The position numbers and the translations under genes were made by a program. The notes below the pieces were generated by a model. That model did no database searches. It was not told the DNA's origin and saw only the letters and a list, made by a program, of their open reading frames with translations. From the NCBI RefSeq assembly GCF_036016755.1, contig NZ_JAYXIH010000012.1, positions 1-64,000 of the forward strand: a stretch of DNA of 64,000 nucleotides, given 5' to 3'. This DNA comes from Aurantimonas coralicida_A (GTDB lineage: Bacteria; Pseudomonadota; Alphaproteobacteria; Rhizobiales; Rhizobiaceae). Below are positions 36,538-45,680 of this stretch, in pieces (position 1 is the stretch's first letter; each line of letters begins with the position of its first letter).

Positions 36538-37095
36538 ATGAAATTTCGTTCGAAGCTGGTTGGAAGCCTCGTCGTCGCCTCGGCGCTGACCATGGCTGTG
36601 GCCCAGGCGCAGACCCCGCCGTTTGGCCAGGAAGAAGACACCGCCTATGCCCAGAAGGTCTGGGCGGCGATGGAACAGCTGAATCTCGCCGGCGACGGCG
36701 CCATTCACGCCTTTCCCTATGCCGGCACCGACCCGCACGGCATGATGCTCGAGACCTTCTATCTCAACGCCGAGATCGACGGTCAGGCCGGCTCGCTGGT
36801 GGTTAAGAACAATTACGGCCCCGAAGGCGTGACCGCCGACCAGGTCCTGGCCGACCCGGGCGGGCATCTCGGTGCGGTCACGGTCATGTTCAAGCGCGAG
36901 GCCGGTTACGACGCGGAGAACAAGGATTGGTTCTACGCCAAATATCTGCCGGACGGTTCGCTGGACAAGAACCCGAAGGGGATGGAACTGGCCGGCCGGG
37001 TCGCCAAGGGCAACGCCGAGGCTGGCTGCATCGCCTGCCATTCGGGCGCACCGGGCGAGGACTTTCTGTTCACCACCGACCGCACCGACTGGTAG
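36538..37095 (+). CDS. Cytochrome P460-family c-type protein
   Basis: 185 residues. A signal peptide ends VAQAQ. The P460 fold landmarks are FYLNAEIDG, TVMFKREAGYDAENKDWFYAKY and DGSLDKNPKG. The haem site CIACH is near the C-terminus (164-168), as in P460 proteins. Characterised P460s oxidise hydroxylamine or NO, and some carry a Lys- or His-haem crosslink; whether this one does is not visible. TGGAGGAACTC before ATG 36538 is a strong ribosome-binding site. No nitrification genes are nearby. Confidence 0.85.
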   Translation: MKFRSKLVGSLVVASALTMAVAQAQTPPFGQEEDTAYAQKVWAAMEQLNLAGDGAIHAFPYAGTDPHGMMLETFYLNAEIDGQAGSLVVKNNYGPEGVTADQVLADPGGHLGAVTVMFKREAGYDAENKDWFYAKYLPDGSLDKNPKGMELAGRVAKGNAEAGCIACHSGAPGEDFLFTTDRTDW

Positions 37096-37105
37096 CAAGC
37101 TAATC

Positions 37106-37141
37106 CCGAAGCGCGATCACCGTCAGCGGTTCGCGCTTCGG
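37106..37141. terminator. Hairpin between convergent genes
   Basis: A perfect 11-bp stem (CCGAAGCGCGA at 37106-37116 with 37131-37141), 14-base loop, between the P460 stop and the CoA-transferase stop. T-runs are weak on both strands. Confidence 0.45.
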
Positions 37142-37150
37142 CTTGCCCCG

Positions 37151-38299
37151 TCAGCCCTTCGCGGACGCTGGTTCGGTCAGCCCGAACTCGGCGAGGACCC
37201 GCTCGGTGTCCTCCCCGAGGGCCGGCACCTTGCCGAATTCCGGAAGCGTGTCGTCGATGAGGAAGCCCGGCGCCAGCATGGTGACCGGGCCTGTCGGCGT
37301 ATCGACCGTCACCGTCCGGTTCTGGGCGTGGTTCTTCAAATCTTCCATGTCGGACAACCGGCCATAGGCGATCTGCGCCGCCTCGAGGCGCGCGGCCATG
37401 GCGTCGCGATCATGGCGAGCGAAGATGCACTGGATGATCGCCTCCAGCGCCGGCCGGTTGGCGACGCGCTGGTTGTTCGAGGCAAACCGTTCATCGGTGG
37501 CCAATTCAGGTTGCTCCAAGGCCTTGGCGCAGAGATTGACCCATTCGCGCTCGTTCTGGATCGACAACAGGATGGCGCGGCCGTCGGAGCATTCGTACAC
37601 CCCGTAAGGGGCGATGGTCGGGTGGCGGAGGCCGTTGCGGGGCGGCGTCAGGCCGCCATAGACATATTGCAGATAGGGGACATTCATCCAGTCGGAGAGG
37701 GCGTGGAACAGCGACAGCGAGATGTGCCGCCCGGCGCCGGTCCGCTCGCGGGCGTAGAGCGCCTGCATGATGCTGGATAGCGCGGTCATCCCGGCGGCGA
37801 TGTCGCAGACCGAAACGCCGACCCGCGCCGGCCCGTGTTCGTTGCCGGTGACGGAGGAAAGGCCCGTCTCCGCCTGCACCAGAAGGTCATAGGCCTTCAG
37901 ATGTGCGAGCGGGCCGTCGTCGCCATAGCCGGAAATCGAGCAGGTGATCAGCCGCGGATAACGCGCCCGCAGTTCACCCACGTCGAAGCCGAGCCGCGAA
38001 ATCACGCCGGGGGCGAGATTCTGGATGAAGATATCGGCCTTACCGATCAGCCCGGCGAGGCGTTCGCGATCTGTCGCATCCTTGAGGTCGAGCCGGACCG
38101 ATTCCTTGCCGCGATTGAGCCAGACGAAATAGGCGCTCTCGCCGTGGACGAAGCTGTCATAGCCGCGAGCGAAATCGCCCTCCGGGCGCTCGATCTTCAA
38201 CACCCGCGCACCGGCGTCGGCGAGTCGCCCCGAGACATAGGGCGCGGCGACGGCCTGCTCGACGGAAACGACGAGAACGCCGGCGAGATCATTGTTCAT
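37151..38299 (-). CDS. Class III (CaiB/BaiF) CoA-transferase
   Basis: 382 residues of the formyl-CoA transferase family. VLKIERPEGDFARGYD and RLITCSISGYGDDGP are family landmarks, and the catalytic Asp that forms the acyl anhydride is probably Asp138 in KAYDLLVQAETG. It transfers CoA between carboxylic acids. Divergent from the MmgE/PrpD-fumarase operon and at the edge of the dicarboxylate block, so a C4-C5 dicarboxylate substrate is likely. A mesaconyl-CoA C1-C4 CoA-transferase-like role is one possibility. Confidence 0.82.
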   Translation of the reverse strand: MNNDLAGVLVVSVEQAVAAPYVSGRLADAGARVLKIERPEGDFARGYDSFVHGESAYFVWLNRGKESVRLDLKDATDRERLAGLIGKADIFIQNLAPGVISRLGFDVGELRARYPRLITCSISGYGDDGPLAHLKAYDLLVQAETGLSSVTGNEHGPARVGVSVCDIAAGMTALSSIMQALYARERTGAGRHISLSLFHALSDWMNVPYLQYVYGGLTPPRNGLRHPTIAPYGVYECSDGRAILLSIQNEREWVNLCAKALEQPELATDERFASNNQRVANRPALEAIIQCIFARHDRDAMAARLEAAQIAYGRLSDMEDLKNHAQNRTVTVDTPTGPVTMLAPGFLIDDTLPEFGKVPALGEDTERVLAEFGLTEPASAKG

Positions 38300-38560
38300 T
38301 CAGGGGCTCCGCTTCGCTGCGTGATGGCCGGGTGATCACTTTCAGCCGATTGTCGCGCCGCGTTTTACTGAACCGCGGTGATATCGGCCAGAGCCGATAG
38401 CACTGGCCGACCCCAACTGGCGAGCCGAGGGGCACGGCGCTGGATCAATTCGGCTTCGGCGCTTGACCCGCGCGACAATGCCAATAAACCGACAAGCTTA
38501 CGATTGTCGCGCCGGAACGAAGCGAGCGGGCCGCGCGACGATGCCTGGGAGGGCGCGAAC

Positions 38561-39937
38561 ATGAGCGACGAAACGAGAATCCTCGCGACATTCGTCGCCA
38601 AGCTGGCCTTCGACGCGATTCCGCCGGAGGTCGCCCTGCGCGCGCGCCATCTGGCGCTCGATCTGACGGGCAGCATCGTGCGGGCCCATGCCGAATCGGA
38701 ATCCACCCCGAGCCTCTATGCGACGCTGGACGAACTCGGGCTCGGCGGGCCGGGCGCTGCCACCGTGGTCGGCACCGGACGCCGGCTGGCGCCACCGGTC
38801 GCGGCTCTGGTCAACGGCATGCTCGGCCATTCCCTCGATTTCGACGACACCCACGCCGATTCCTCGCTGCATCCCTCCGCGCCGGTGGTTCCGGCGGCGC
38901 TCGCGGTCGGCGAGATGGTCGGAGCGAGCGGCGCCGAGATCGTCACGGCGATCGTCGCCGGTTACGAGGTCTGCTGCCGGCTCGGCAACGCGCTCGATCC
39001 GACCAGCCATTACGCGCGCGGCTTTCATCCCACCGCCACCGCCGGCACCTTCGGCGCGGCGGCGGCTGCCGCGCGGCTCTTCGGCCTCGACGCGGACGGT
39101 GTCGCCAGCGCCTTCGGCGTTTCGGGCAGCCAGGCAGCCGGCTCGCTGCAATTCCTCGTCAACGGCGCTTGGAACAAGCGCTGGCAGGTCGGCGCGGCGG
39201 CGATGAACGGCGTCTTCGCGGCGACATTGGCCAAGAACGGCTTGAAGGCGGCATCCGCCCCGATCGAGGGCCGGCACGGTCTCTTGGTCGGCTACACCGA
39301 CGCCGCCGATCCGGCCAAGGCAGTGGCGGGCCTCGGTTCGGTCTGGGAAACCATGAAGATCGGCATGAAGCCCTACCCCTCCTGCCGCTACACCCATGCC
39401 GCGCTCGACGGGTTGCTCGCGTTGCGGCGAGAGGAGGGGCTCACCGCTGCAGACGTCCGCTCCGTGACGGTCGGGCTGCACCGCAACGGCATCACGCTGA
39501 CCGGCGATCCCCTGCCGGAAAAGCGCCGGGTGCGCACCATCGTCGACGGCCAGTTCTCCATGCCCTTCGTTGCCAGCGTGGCGCTCGACCAGGGCTCGTT
39601 CGGCTGGGACGATTATCGGCGGATCGGCGATCCGGCGCTCGACGCGCTGTCGGACCGGATCGACGTCGTGCGCGACGAGAGCCTGGAAGGGCTGGCGCAT
39701 CCCTTCGGCGCAACGCTGAGCGTCGAAACCGCCAGCGGATTGCTCGAGCGACACATTCCCGACCCGTCCGGCGAGCCGGCGACCTTTCCGGACGCCAAGG
39801 CCATCCGCGCCAAGTTCATGGCGCTCGCCGAACCGGTTCTCGGCGACGACGCGTGGCGTCTGGCCGACCGATTCGAAGGGCTCGACCGGCTTCCGTCGCT
39901 CGGCGCAATGCCGCGTTCCAGCGAGGCGGCGGCGTGA
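38561..39937 (+). CDS. MmgE/PrpD family protein
   Basis: 458 residues. The all-helical N-domain has LVNGMLGHSLDFDDTHADSSLHPSAPVVPAAL and SGSQAAGSLQF; the lid domain has MKPYPSCRYTHAALD. These are the hallmarks of the 2-methylcitrate dehydratase/cis-aconitate decarboxylase superfamily. Members dehydrate, decarboxylate or epimerise branched di/tricarboxylates without iron-sulfur clusters. Substrate is undetermined; the context suggests a C5-C7 acid. GGGAGG lies upstream of ATG 38561. It overlaps the fumarase GTG, so the two are coupled. Confidence 0.85.
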   Translation: MSDETRILATFVAKLAFDAIPPEVALRARHLALDLTGSIVRAHAESESTPSLYATLDELGLGGPGAATVVGTGRRLAPPVAALVNGMLGHSLDFDDTHADSSLHPSAPVVPAALAVGEMVGASGAEIVTAIVAGYEVCCRLGNALDPTSHYARGFHPTATAGTFGAAAAAARLFGLDADGVASAFGVSGSQAAGSLQFLVNGAWNKRWQVGAAAMNGVFAATLAKNGLKAASAPIEGRHGLLVGYTDAADPAKAVAGLGSVWETMKIGMKPYPSCRYTHAALDGLLALRREEGLTAADVRSVTVGLHRNGITLTGDPLPEKRRVRTIVDGQFSMPFVASVALDQGSFGWDDYRRIGDPALDALSDRIDVVRDESLEGLAHPFGATLSVETASGLLERHIPDPSGEPATFPDAKAIRAKFMALAEPVLGDDAWRLADRFEGLDRLPSLGAMPRSSEAAA

Positions 39938-41460
39938 GCGCTTCCCCCATCACCGAGGACGATTTCATCCGTTCGGTCGCGGATGCGCTGCAATATATCG
40001 CGGTCTATCACCCGCCGGATTTCATCGCCCATCTCGCCGAGGCGTATCAGCGCGAGGAAAGCGCCTCGGCGAAGAACGCCATGGCGCAGATCCTGGTCAA
40101 TTCCCGCATGGCCGCGCTCGGCGGGCGGCCGATGTGCCAGGACACCGGCACGGTCAACGTCTTCGTCAAATTCGGCATGGAGGCGCGCCTGGCTACTACG
40201 CGCCCGCTCACCGAACTCGTCAACGAGGCGGTGGCGATCGCCTATACCGACGCGGCGAACCCATTGCGCCCGTCGATCCTCGACGATCCGATCTTCGAGC
40301 GGAAGAACACCGGCACCAACGCGCCCGCCGTCACCCACGTCGAACTCGTGGCCGGCAACGAGATCGCGGTGACCGTGGCGGCCAAGGGCGGCGGCTCGGA
40401 AAACAAGGCGCGTTTCGCCGCGCTCAACCCGGGCGACTCGGTCGTCGACTGGGTGCTGAAGACGGTCGAGGGGCTCGGCGCCGGCTGGTGTCCGCCGGGC
40501 ATTCTGGGCATCGGCGTCGGCGGCACCGCCGAAAAGGCGATGCTGCTGGCCAAGCAATCGCTGATGGCGCCGATCGACATGACGGCGCTGATTGCCCGCG
40601 GCCCGGCCTCGAAGCTGGAGGAACTGCGGATCGAGCTCTACGAGAAGGTCAACGCGCTCGGCATCGGCCCGCAGGGGCTCGGTGGCCTGACCACGGTGCT
40701 CGACGTCAAGATCGCGACCTATCCCGTTCATGCCGCGTCGAAGCCGGTCGGGCTGGTCCCGCAATGCGCCGCCGACCGGCATCTGAGCTTCACGCTCGAC
40801 GGCACCGGCCCGGCGGAATTCACGCCGCCGGCGATCGATCTGTGGCCCGACATCGCCCTCGGCCAGGGGGACGCGTCCGTGCGCCGCGTCGACCTCGACA
40901 CGCTGACGCGCCAGGACGTCGCCGGCTGGCGGGCCGGCGAGACGCTGCTCCTGTCCGGCCGGCTTTTGACCGGGCGCGACGCCGCCCACAAGCGGATGAT
41001 CGCGATGCTCGATCGCGGCGAAAAACTCCCCGTCGATCTCAATGGCCGTGCGATCTACTATGTCGGACCGGTGGACGCGGTGCGCGACGAGGTCGTGGGA
41101 CCGGCCGGCCCGACGACCTCGACCCGCATGGACCCGTATACGGACCAATTGCTGGAGGCGACCGGCCTCCTGGTGATGATCGGCAAGGCCGAGCGCGGTG
41201 CGGCCGCAATCGACAGCATAAGGCGGCACGGCGCCGCCTATCTCATCGCCGTCGGCGGCGCGGCCTATCTCGTCTCCAAGGCAATCCGCTCCTCGCGCAT
41301 CCTCGCCTTCGAGGATCTTGGCATGGAAGCGATCCGTGAATTCGTGGTCGAGGACATGCCGGTGACCGTCGCGGTCGATGCCGGCGGCACCTCGATCCAC
41401 ACCACCGGGCCGGCGCGATGGAAGCGGCCGGAGATCCGCGTTTCCGGCCGAACGGTTTAA
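39934..41460 (+). CDS. Class I fumarate hydratase (possible mesaconase)
   Basis: 508 residues from GTG 39934, overlapping the upstream stop. The alpha and beta parts are fused. Three cluster cysteines are visible: Cys68 (RPMCQDTGT), Cys186 (GAGWCPPGILGIGVGG) and Cys278 (VPQCAADRH), as needed for a [4Fe-4S] class I fumarase. It hydrates fumarate to L-malate. Some class I enzymes also hydrate mesaconate to (S)-citramalate. Embedding among CoA-transferases and a methylfumaryl-CoA hydratase-like gene favours the promiscuous role. Oxygen-sensitive by family. Confidence 0.88.
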   Translation: MSASPITEDDFIRSVADALQYIAVYHPPDFIAHLAEAYQREESASAKNAMAQILVNSRMAALGGRPMCQDTGTVNVFVKFGMEARLATTRPLTELVNEAVAIAYTDAANPLRPSILDDPIFERKNTGTNAPAVTHVELVAGNEIAVTVAAKGGGSENKARFAALNPGDSVVDWVLKTVEGLGAGWCPPGILGIGVGGTAEKAMLLAKQSLMAPIDMTALIARGPASKLEELRIELYEKVNALGIGPQGLGGLTTVLDVKIATYPVHAASKPVGLVPQCAADRHLSFTLDGTGPAEFTPPAIDLWPDIALGQGDASVRRVDLDTLTRQDVAGWRAGETLLLSGRLLTGRDAAHKRMIAMLDRGEKLPVDLNGRAIYYVGPVDAVRDEVVGPAGPTTSTRMDPYTDQLLEATGLLVMIGKAERGAAAIDSIRRHGAAYLIAVGGAAYLVSKAIRSSRILAFEDLGMEAIREFVVEDMPVTVAVDAGGTSIHTTGPARWKRPEIRVSGRTV

Positions 41461-41538
41461 CTGCGGGCGTCGGCCAATCCCTGCCCACTCTCGCCGGGCA
41501 GACCCCCGGCCCGCCGCGATCGTATTGAGGGAGAAACG

Positions 41539-42393
41539 ATGACTGACCCTATCGATATCGACCATCTGAAAAGCTGGATCGGCCGCACCGAGGAAGCGAG
41601 CGACCATATCGACACACGGTTGGTCCGCTCGTTCCTGGCCACGCTCGACCGTGAACCGGGAGACGTGTCCGAGGGCGACCCGGCCCCCCTCTGCCTGCAT
41701 TGGTGCCTCGCGCCGCCGGTTGTGCCCAACTCCGCCACCGGGCCGGACGGACACCCGGCGCGCGGCGGTTTCCTGCCACCGGTGCCGCTGCCTCGACGCA
41801 TGTGGGCGGGCGGCGAACTGCGTTTTCTGACCCCGCTCGTCGTCGGCGACCGGGTCACGCGCCGCTCGCGCATCGAGGCCGTCGAACTCAAGCTGGGTCG
41901 CTCAGGCCCCTTATGCTTCGTGACAGTCCGGCACGACATTCTCGCCTCCGCCGTCGTCGCTCTCGAGGAGCGCCAGGACATCGTCTACCGCGCGGCCGAG
42001 ACCGGTGGCGCCACGCCGGCGGCCCGCCCCGAAGCGGCCGAGTCGCCGAAGGCGGACGTCAGTCACGCCTTCGAGCCGAGCCCACTGGCCCTGTTTCGCT
42101 ATTCGGCCCTGACCTTCAACGGTCATCGCATCCATTACGACCGGCGCTATTGCATCGAGGAGGAGAACTATCCCGGCCTTGTCGTACATGGACCGCTGCA
42201 GGCGACGCTGCTGGCGCATCTGGCCGCCGAGACGCTCGGCCGAACGCCGGCGGTGTTTTCCTATCGCGGCGTCAAGCCGCTGTTCGACGGCAAGACGATG
42301 GGTCTCAATGCACGGCGCGATGGGGATGGCTGCGAACTCTGGTCGAGCGGTGCCGACGGCATCAGGCGCATGCAGGCCACGGCCTCGATATAA
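41539..42393 (+). CDS. MaoC-family hydratase, mesaconyl-C4/3-methylfumaryl-CoA hydratase-like
   Basis: 284 residues with two hot-dog halves. The N-terminal FAS1-like part has FLPPVPLPRRMWAGGELRF and VVGDRVTRRSRIEAVE. The C-terminal catalytic half has ALTFNGHRIHYDRRYC and YPGLVVHGPLQATLL, where Asp and His would activate water. This layout matches mesaconyl-C4-CoA (3-methylfumaryl-CoA) hydratase, which yields citramalyl-CoA. GAGGGAGAAACG before ATG 41539 is a good ribosome-binding site. Third gene of the plus-strand unit, 78 bases after fumarase; convergent with tctA. Confidence 0.78.
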   Translation: MTDPIDIDHLKSWIGRTEEASDHIDTRLVRSFLATLDREPGDVSEGDPAPLCLHWCLAPPVVPNSATGPDGHPARGGFLPPVPLPRRMWAGGELRFLTPLVVGDRVTRRSRIEAVELKLGRSGPLCFVTVRHDILASAVVALEERQDIVYRAAETGGATPAARPEAAESPKADVSHAFEPSPLALFRYSALTFNGHRIHYDRRYCIEEENYPGLVVHGPLQATLLAHLAAETLGRTPAVFSYRGVKPLFDGKTMGLNARRDGDGCELWSSGADGIRRMQATASI

Positions 42394-42428
42394 CCGGCTA
42401 CGCCTCGGTCGTCCGGATCGACGGCGCC

Positions 42429-43958
42429 TCAGTCCGCCATAGTCTCCTGCTCGATCTCCAGTGCCGGCTTCGCCCGCCGCTTGCGGAACGCGAAATAGAC
42501 CGCCGCGAGCAGGAAGAACGCCGTCACCGTATAGAGCCCGATCGAAATCCCGCTGCCGACGAGGATCGACGGATCGCCGCCCGAGATCGACAGCGCCCGC
42601 CGCAGCATGCTTTCCATTTCGCCGCCGAGCAGAAGCCCGAGCACGACCGGAACCACCGAGATATCGAGCTTGCGCAGGATGAAGCCGAGCACGCCGAAGC
42701 CGACCATGACTTGCAGGTCGAAGGTGGAGTGGCTGATCGAATAGATGCCGACGAAGGAGATCATCACCACGAACGGCATCAACGCCCACATCGGGATCGC
42801 CAGCATCCGGGTGAACAGGCCGACCAGCGGCAGATTGAGGATCAGCAGGAACACGTTCGCCATGAACAGTGCCGCGATCAGGCCCCAGACAATGTCCGGC
42901 TGGTTCTGGAACAGGAGCGGTCCCGGCGTGATGTTCAGCGAGATCAGCAGCGCCAGGAGCACCGCCGTCGTGCCGGAGCCCGGTACGCCGAGCGCCAGCA
43001 TCGGCACCAGCGCTCCGCCGGCCGCCGCGTTGTTGCCGGCCTCCGGCGCCGCGACCCCGCGCGGATCGCCCTTGCCGAACGTATCGTTGCTGTTCGAATA
43101 GCGCTTTTCCAGCGTGTAGGCGATGAACGAGCCGAGCGAAGCACCCGCCCCCGGCAGGATGCCGGCGACGAAGCCGAGGCCGGAGCCGCGCAACATCGCC
43201 CCCAGTGATTGGCGGATGTCGGCCCAGCGGGCAAAGGCGCGTTTGACCGGAATCGCGCCGGAATGACCTCCGATCCCGTGTTCCAAAAGGATCAACGCCT
43301 CGGAAATGGCGAACAGGCCGACGATAGCGATAATGGCATGGAAGCCGTCATAAAGGTGGAAGCTGCCGAAGGTATAGCGCGGCACGGCGCTTTGCGGGTC
43401 GATCCCGACCGTTCCCAGCATCAGTCCGATCCCGGCCGCCAGTAGCGTTTTGGCCGGGTTGGCGCCGGTGATGCCGCCGATCGTGGCGAAAGCCATGACA
43501 TAGAGCGCGAAATATTCGGCCGGGCCGAAGCGGATGGCGAACTGCACCAAAAGCGGCGCGAACAGCACCAGGCCGATGGTCGAGGCCACCGCGCCGACGA
43601 AGGAAGCGATGCCGGAGATCGCCAGAGCCTCCGGCGCCTTGCCGTTCTTGGCCATCGGGTAGCCGTCGAGGCAGGTCATCATCGCCGGTTCGTCGCCGGG
43701 AATGTTCAGCATGATGGAGGAGATGCGGCCGCCATACATGCAGCCGTAATAGACGCAGGCCAGAAGAATGAGCGCCGAGCCCGGCGGCAATTGCAGCGAG
43801 AACGCCAGCGGGATGAGGATCGCCACGCCGTTGACCGGGCCGAGGCCCGGCAGCGCGCCGATGATCGTGCCGATGAAGCAGCCGAACAGGGCGAGGCCGA
43901 TATTCGTCGGCGTCAGGGCGACCGCAAAGCCGTCGGCGAGAAATCCAAGAATTTCCAC
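42429..43958 (-). CDS. tctA: Tripartite tricarboxylate transporter, large permease TctA
   Basis: 509 residues with around twelve hydrophobic segments. The two TctA signature loops are visible: IGTIIGALPGLGPVNGVAILIPLAF and its internal repeat, with GILPGAGASLGSFIAYTLEKR. It is the channel of a secondary carrier that takes up citrate-like or other di/tricarboxylates with TctB and the binding protein TctC. Gene order tctC-B-A on the minus strand. Confidence 0.92.
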   Translation of the reverse strand: MEILGFLADGFAVALTPTNIGLALFGCFIGTIIGALPGLGPVNGVAILIPLAFSLQLPPGSALILLACVYYGCMYGGRISSIMLNIPGDEPAMMTCLDGYPMAKNGKAPEALAISGIASFVGAVASTIGLVLFAPLLVQFAIRFGPAEYFALYVMAFATIGGITGANPAKTLLAAGIGLMLGTVGIDPQSAVPRYTFGSFHLYDGFHAIIAIVGLFAISEALILLEHGIGGHSGAIPVKRAFARWADIRQSLGAMLRGSGLGFVAGILPGAGASLGSFIAYTLEKRYSNSNDTFGKGDPRGVAAPEAGNNAAAGGALVPMLALGVPGSGTTAVLLALLISLNITPGPLLFQNQPDIVWGLIAALFMANVFLLILNLPLVGLFTRMLAIPMWALMPFVVMISFVGIYSISHSTFDLQVMVGFGVLGFILRKLDISVVPVVLGLLLGGEMESMLRRALSISGGDPSILVGSGISIGLYTVTAFFLLAAVYFAFRKRRAKPALEIEQETMAD

Positions 43959-43988
43959 GTGATCTCCTTGGCACCGGTCAAGCGGTGA

Positions 43989-44429
43989 CTAGCCGAAAAG
44001 CGGTCCCATCGGCAGCGGCAGGCCGAAAACGCCGTCGAACAGAAAGAACAGACCGAAACCGATCACCAATCCGGTGAGTACCGATTGCAACCAGCTTCCG
44101 CCGAGAATCCGCGCCAGAAATACCGCGGCGACGCTTGTCGACAGCGGAAAGCCCGCCGGTTCGAGAACGAACGGATAGGCGATGAGGACCGCCAGCATCG
44201 CGAACTGGCCCCAGACATGCGGCCAGCGGAACCAGACCGGGTCGGGGTCCGGCTTGATGATCAGGAACGCCGCGAACAGACCAAGCGGCACGGCGACCAT
44301 GCGGGGAAACAGGCTGGGACCGGCGGGATCGCCATAGGCGACGACATAGCCGCCGGCGGCGATCCAGTACCAGATCGCGAGGGCGAGCAGTATCGCCCCC
44401 GCGATGCGGTCACTGAGACGAAGGCTCAT
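43989..44429 (-). CDS. tctB: Tripartite tricarboxylate transporter, small permease TctB
   Basis: 146 residues with four predicted membrane helices. SLFPRMVAVPLGLFAAFLI and the central hydrophobic pair separated by a short charged loop match TctB. It assists TctA. Lies 30 bases upstream of tctA and 6 bases downstream of tctC. Confidence 0.88.
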   Translation of the reverse strand: MSLRLSDRIAGAILLALAIWYWIAAGGYVVAYGDPAGPSLFPRMVAVPLGLFAAFLIIKPDPDPVWFRWPHVWGQFAMLAVLIAYPFVLEPAGFPLSTSVAAVFLARILGGSWLQSVLTGLVIGFGLFFLFDGVFGLPLPMGPLFG

Positions 44430-44435
44430 GGCCGT

Positions 44436-45410
44436 CTACTGGATGACACCGATGGCCTTCGAGATTTCCGCGGCCTTGTCCTTCGACTCGCGCACGAAGG
44501 CATCGAATTCCTTGCCGCCGCGCCAGATCGGGGTCAGGCCCGACTCGGTCGCCGCCGTCTGCCAACCGTCCGAATCGTAAAGCGTCTTCATCTTCTCGAC
44601 CCAGAAATCATAGGCTTCGTCGGGAACCCCGCCGCCCATGTAGAAACCGCGCCAGTTGTAGCCGACGGCCTCGATGCCCTGCTCCTTGGCGGTGGCGATA
44701 TCAGGATAGGCGGGCAGCCTGTCGTCGGACATGACCGCCAAAGCCTTGGCGTCGCCCGACTGGATGAAGCCGCCGATCTCGCCGATGTCTGTGAGGACGA
44801 CGTCGATATGGCCGCCGAGCAACTGGGTGACGGCGTCACCGCCACCGGAGAATTCGACCCAGCGGATGTCCTTCAACTGGTCAGTCGGAACGCCGGCTTC
44901 CTGCGCCAGGATCAGGAACCGCAGATGGTCCCAGCCGCCGATCGAGGACGATCCACCGACCACGACACCGGCCGGGTCTTCCTTGACGGCGGCGAGGACG
45001 GCTTCGAGCGAGTCGTATTCGGAGTCCTTGTTGACCAGCACCGTGCCGACATCGGCGCCGAGCATGCCCAGCCAGCGCATCTGGTCGATGCCGGCCGGAT
45101 ATTTGTCCTGGGCGATCTGGGTGATGCCGACGGTCGATGTCGCAACGATCAGATTCGGGTCGTCATTGCGCTTCGATGCGACATTGGCGAAGGCCACAGC
45201 GCCGACGGCGCCCGGCATGTTGGTCACCTGGACGGCGCCCGGAACGAGGCCTTCTTCCTGCAGCAGGCGGCCGACGGTCCGGCAGGTGAAGTCCCAGCCC
45301 CCGCCGGGATTGGCCGGTGCGATGCACTCGACATTCGACGGCTCGAACGCCGCCGCCGGTAAGGCGATCGACGCCACGGCCGCGACCATCAGCAAACGTT
45401 TCAAAAACAT
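44436..45410 (-). CDS. tctC: Tripartite tricarboxylate transporter binding protein TctC
   Basis: 324 residues from ATG 45410; GGGAGG is 6 bases upstream, while ATG 45416 would abut it. A signal peptide ends PAAAF. The mature start EPSNVECIAPANPGGGWDFTCR is the Bug/TctC ligand loop, followed by VTNMPGAVGAVAFANVA. It binds the carboxylate in the periplasm and presents it to TctAB. Two early cysteines may form a disulfide. Divergent from the HMG-CoA-lyase-like gene, placing both under one intergenic control region (45411-45680). Confidence 0.9.
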   Translation of the reverse strand: MFLKRLLMVAAVASIALPAAAFEPSNVECIAPANPGGGWDFTCRTVGRLLQEEGLVPGAVQVTNMPGAVGAVAFANVASKRNDDPNLIVATSTVGITQIAQDKYPAGIDQMRWLGMLGADVGTVLVNKDSEYDSLEAVLAAVKEDPAGVVVGGSSSIGGWDHLRFLILAQEAGVPTDQLKDIRWVEFSGGGDAVTQLLGGHIDVVLTDIGEIGGFIQSGDAKALAVMSDDRLPAYPDIATAKEQGIEAVGYNWRGFYMGGGVPDEAYDFWVEKMKTLYDSDGWQTAATESGLTPIWRGGKEFDAFVRESKDKAAEISKAIGVIQ

Positions 45411-45680
45411 ACTCATCCTCCCTCTGGCGACGGTTCTTGCGTCCCCCGCCCTGTTGTCGGCCGCAAGAGATCGCGCCGTCACCGACATTTACCCTTGCGT
45501 GCCTTTGTTAGTGGATGACACCGAAGTATTCGGCCGGTCAAGGCCGGACGCGATGTCATCTGTGCTGCGCCGCGAAAAGAGGGCATGCTGCAATGCAGCG
45601 CAATATTTCAAAATTTACTTTCGACTGACCCTTCGCGTATGGGAACCGTAATGCCAACGAAACAAAACAGGAGCGGGATG

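Noticed and set aside
39613..41754. 713-codon minus-strand frame opposite the fumarase
   Set aside because: Shadow frame; the plus strand encodes a fumarase with conserved cysteines and a coupled start.
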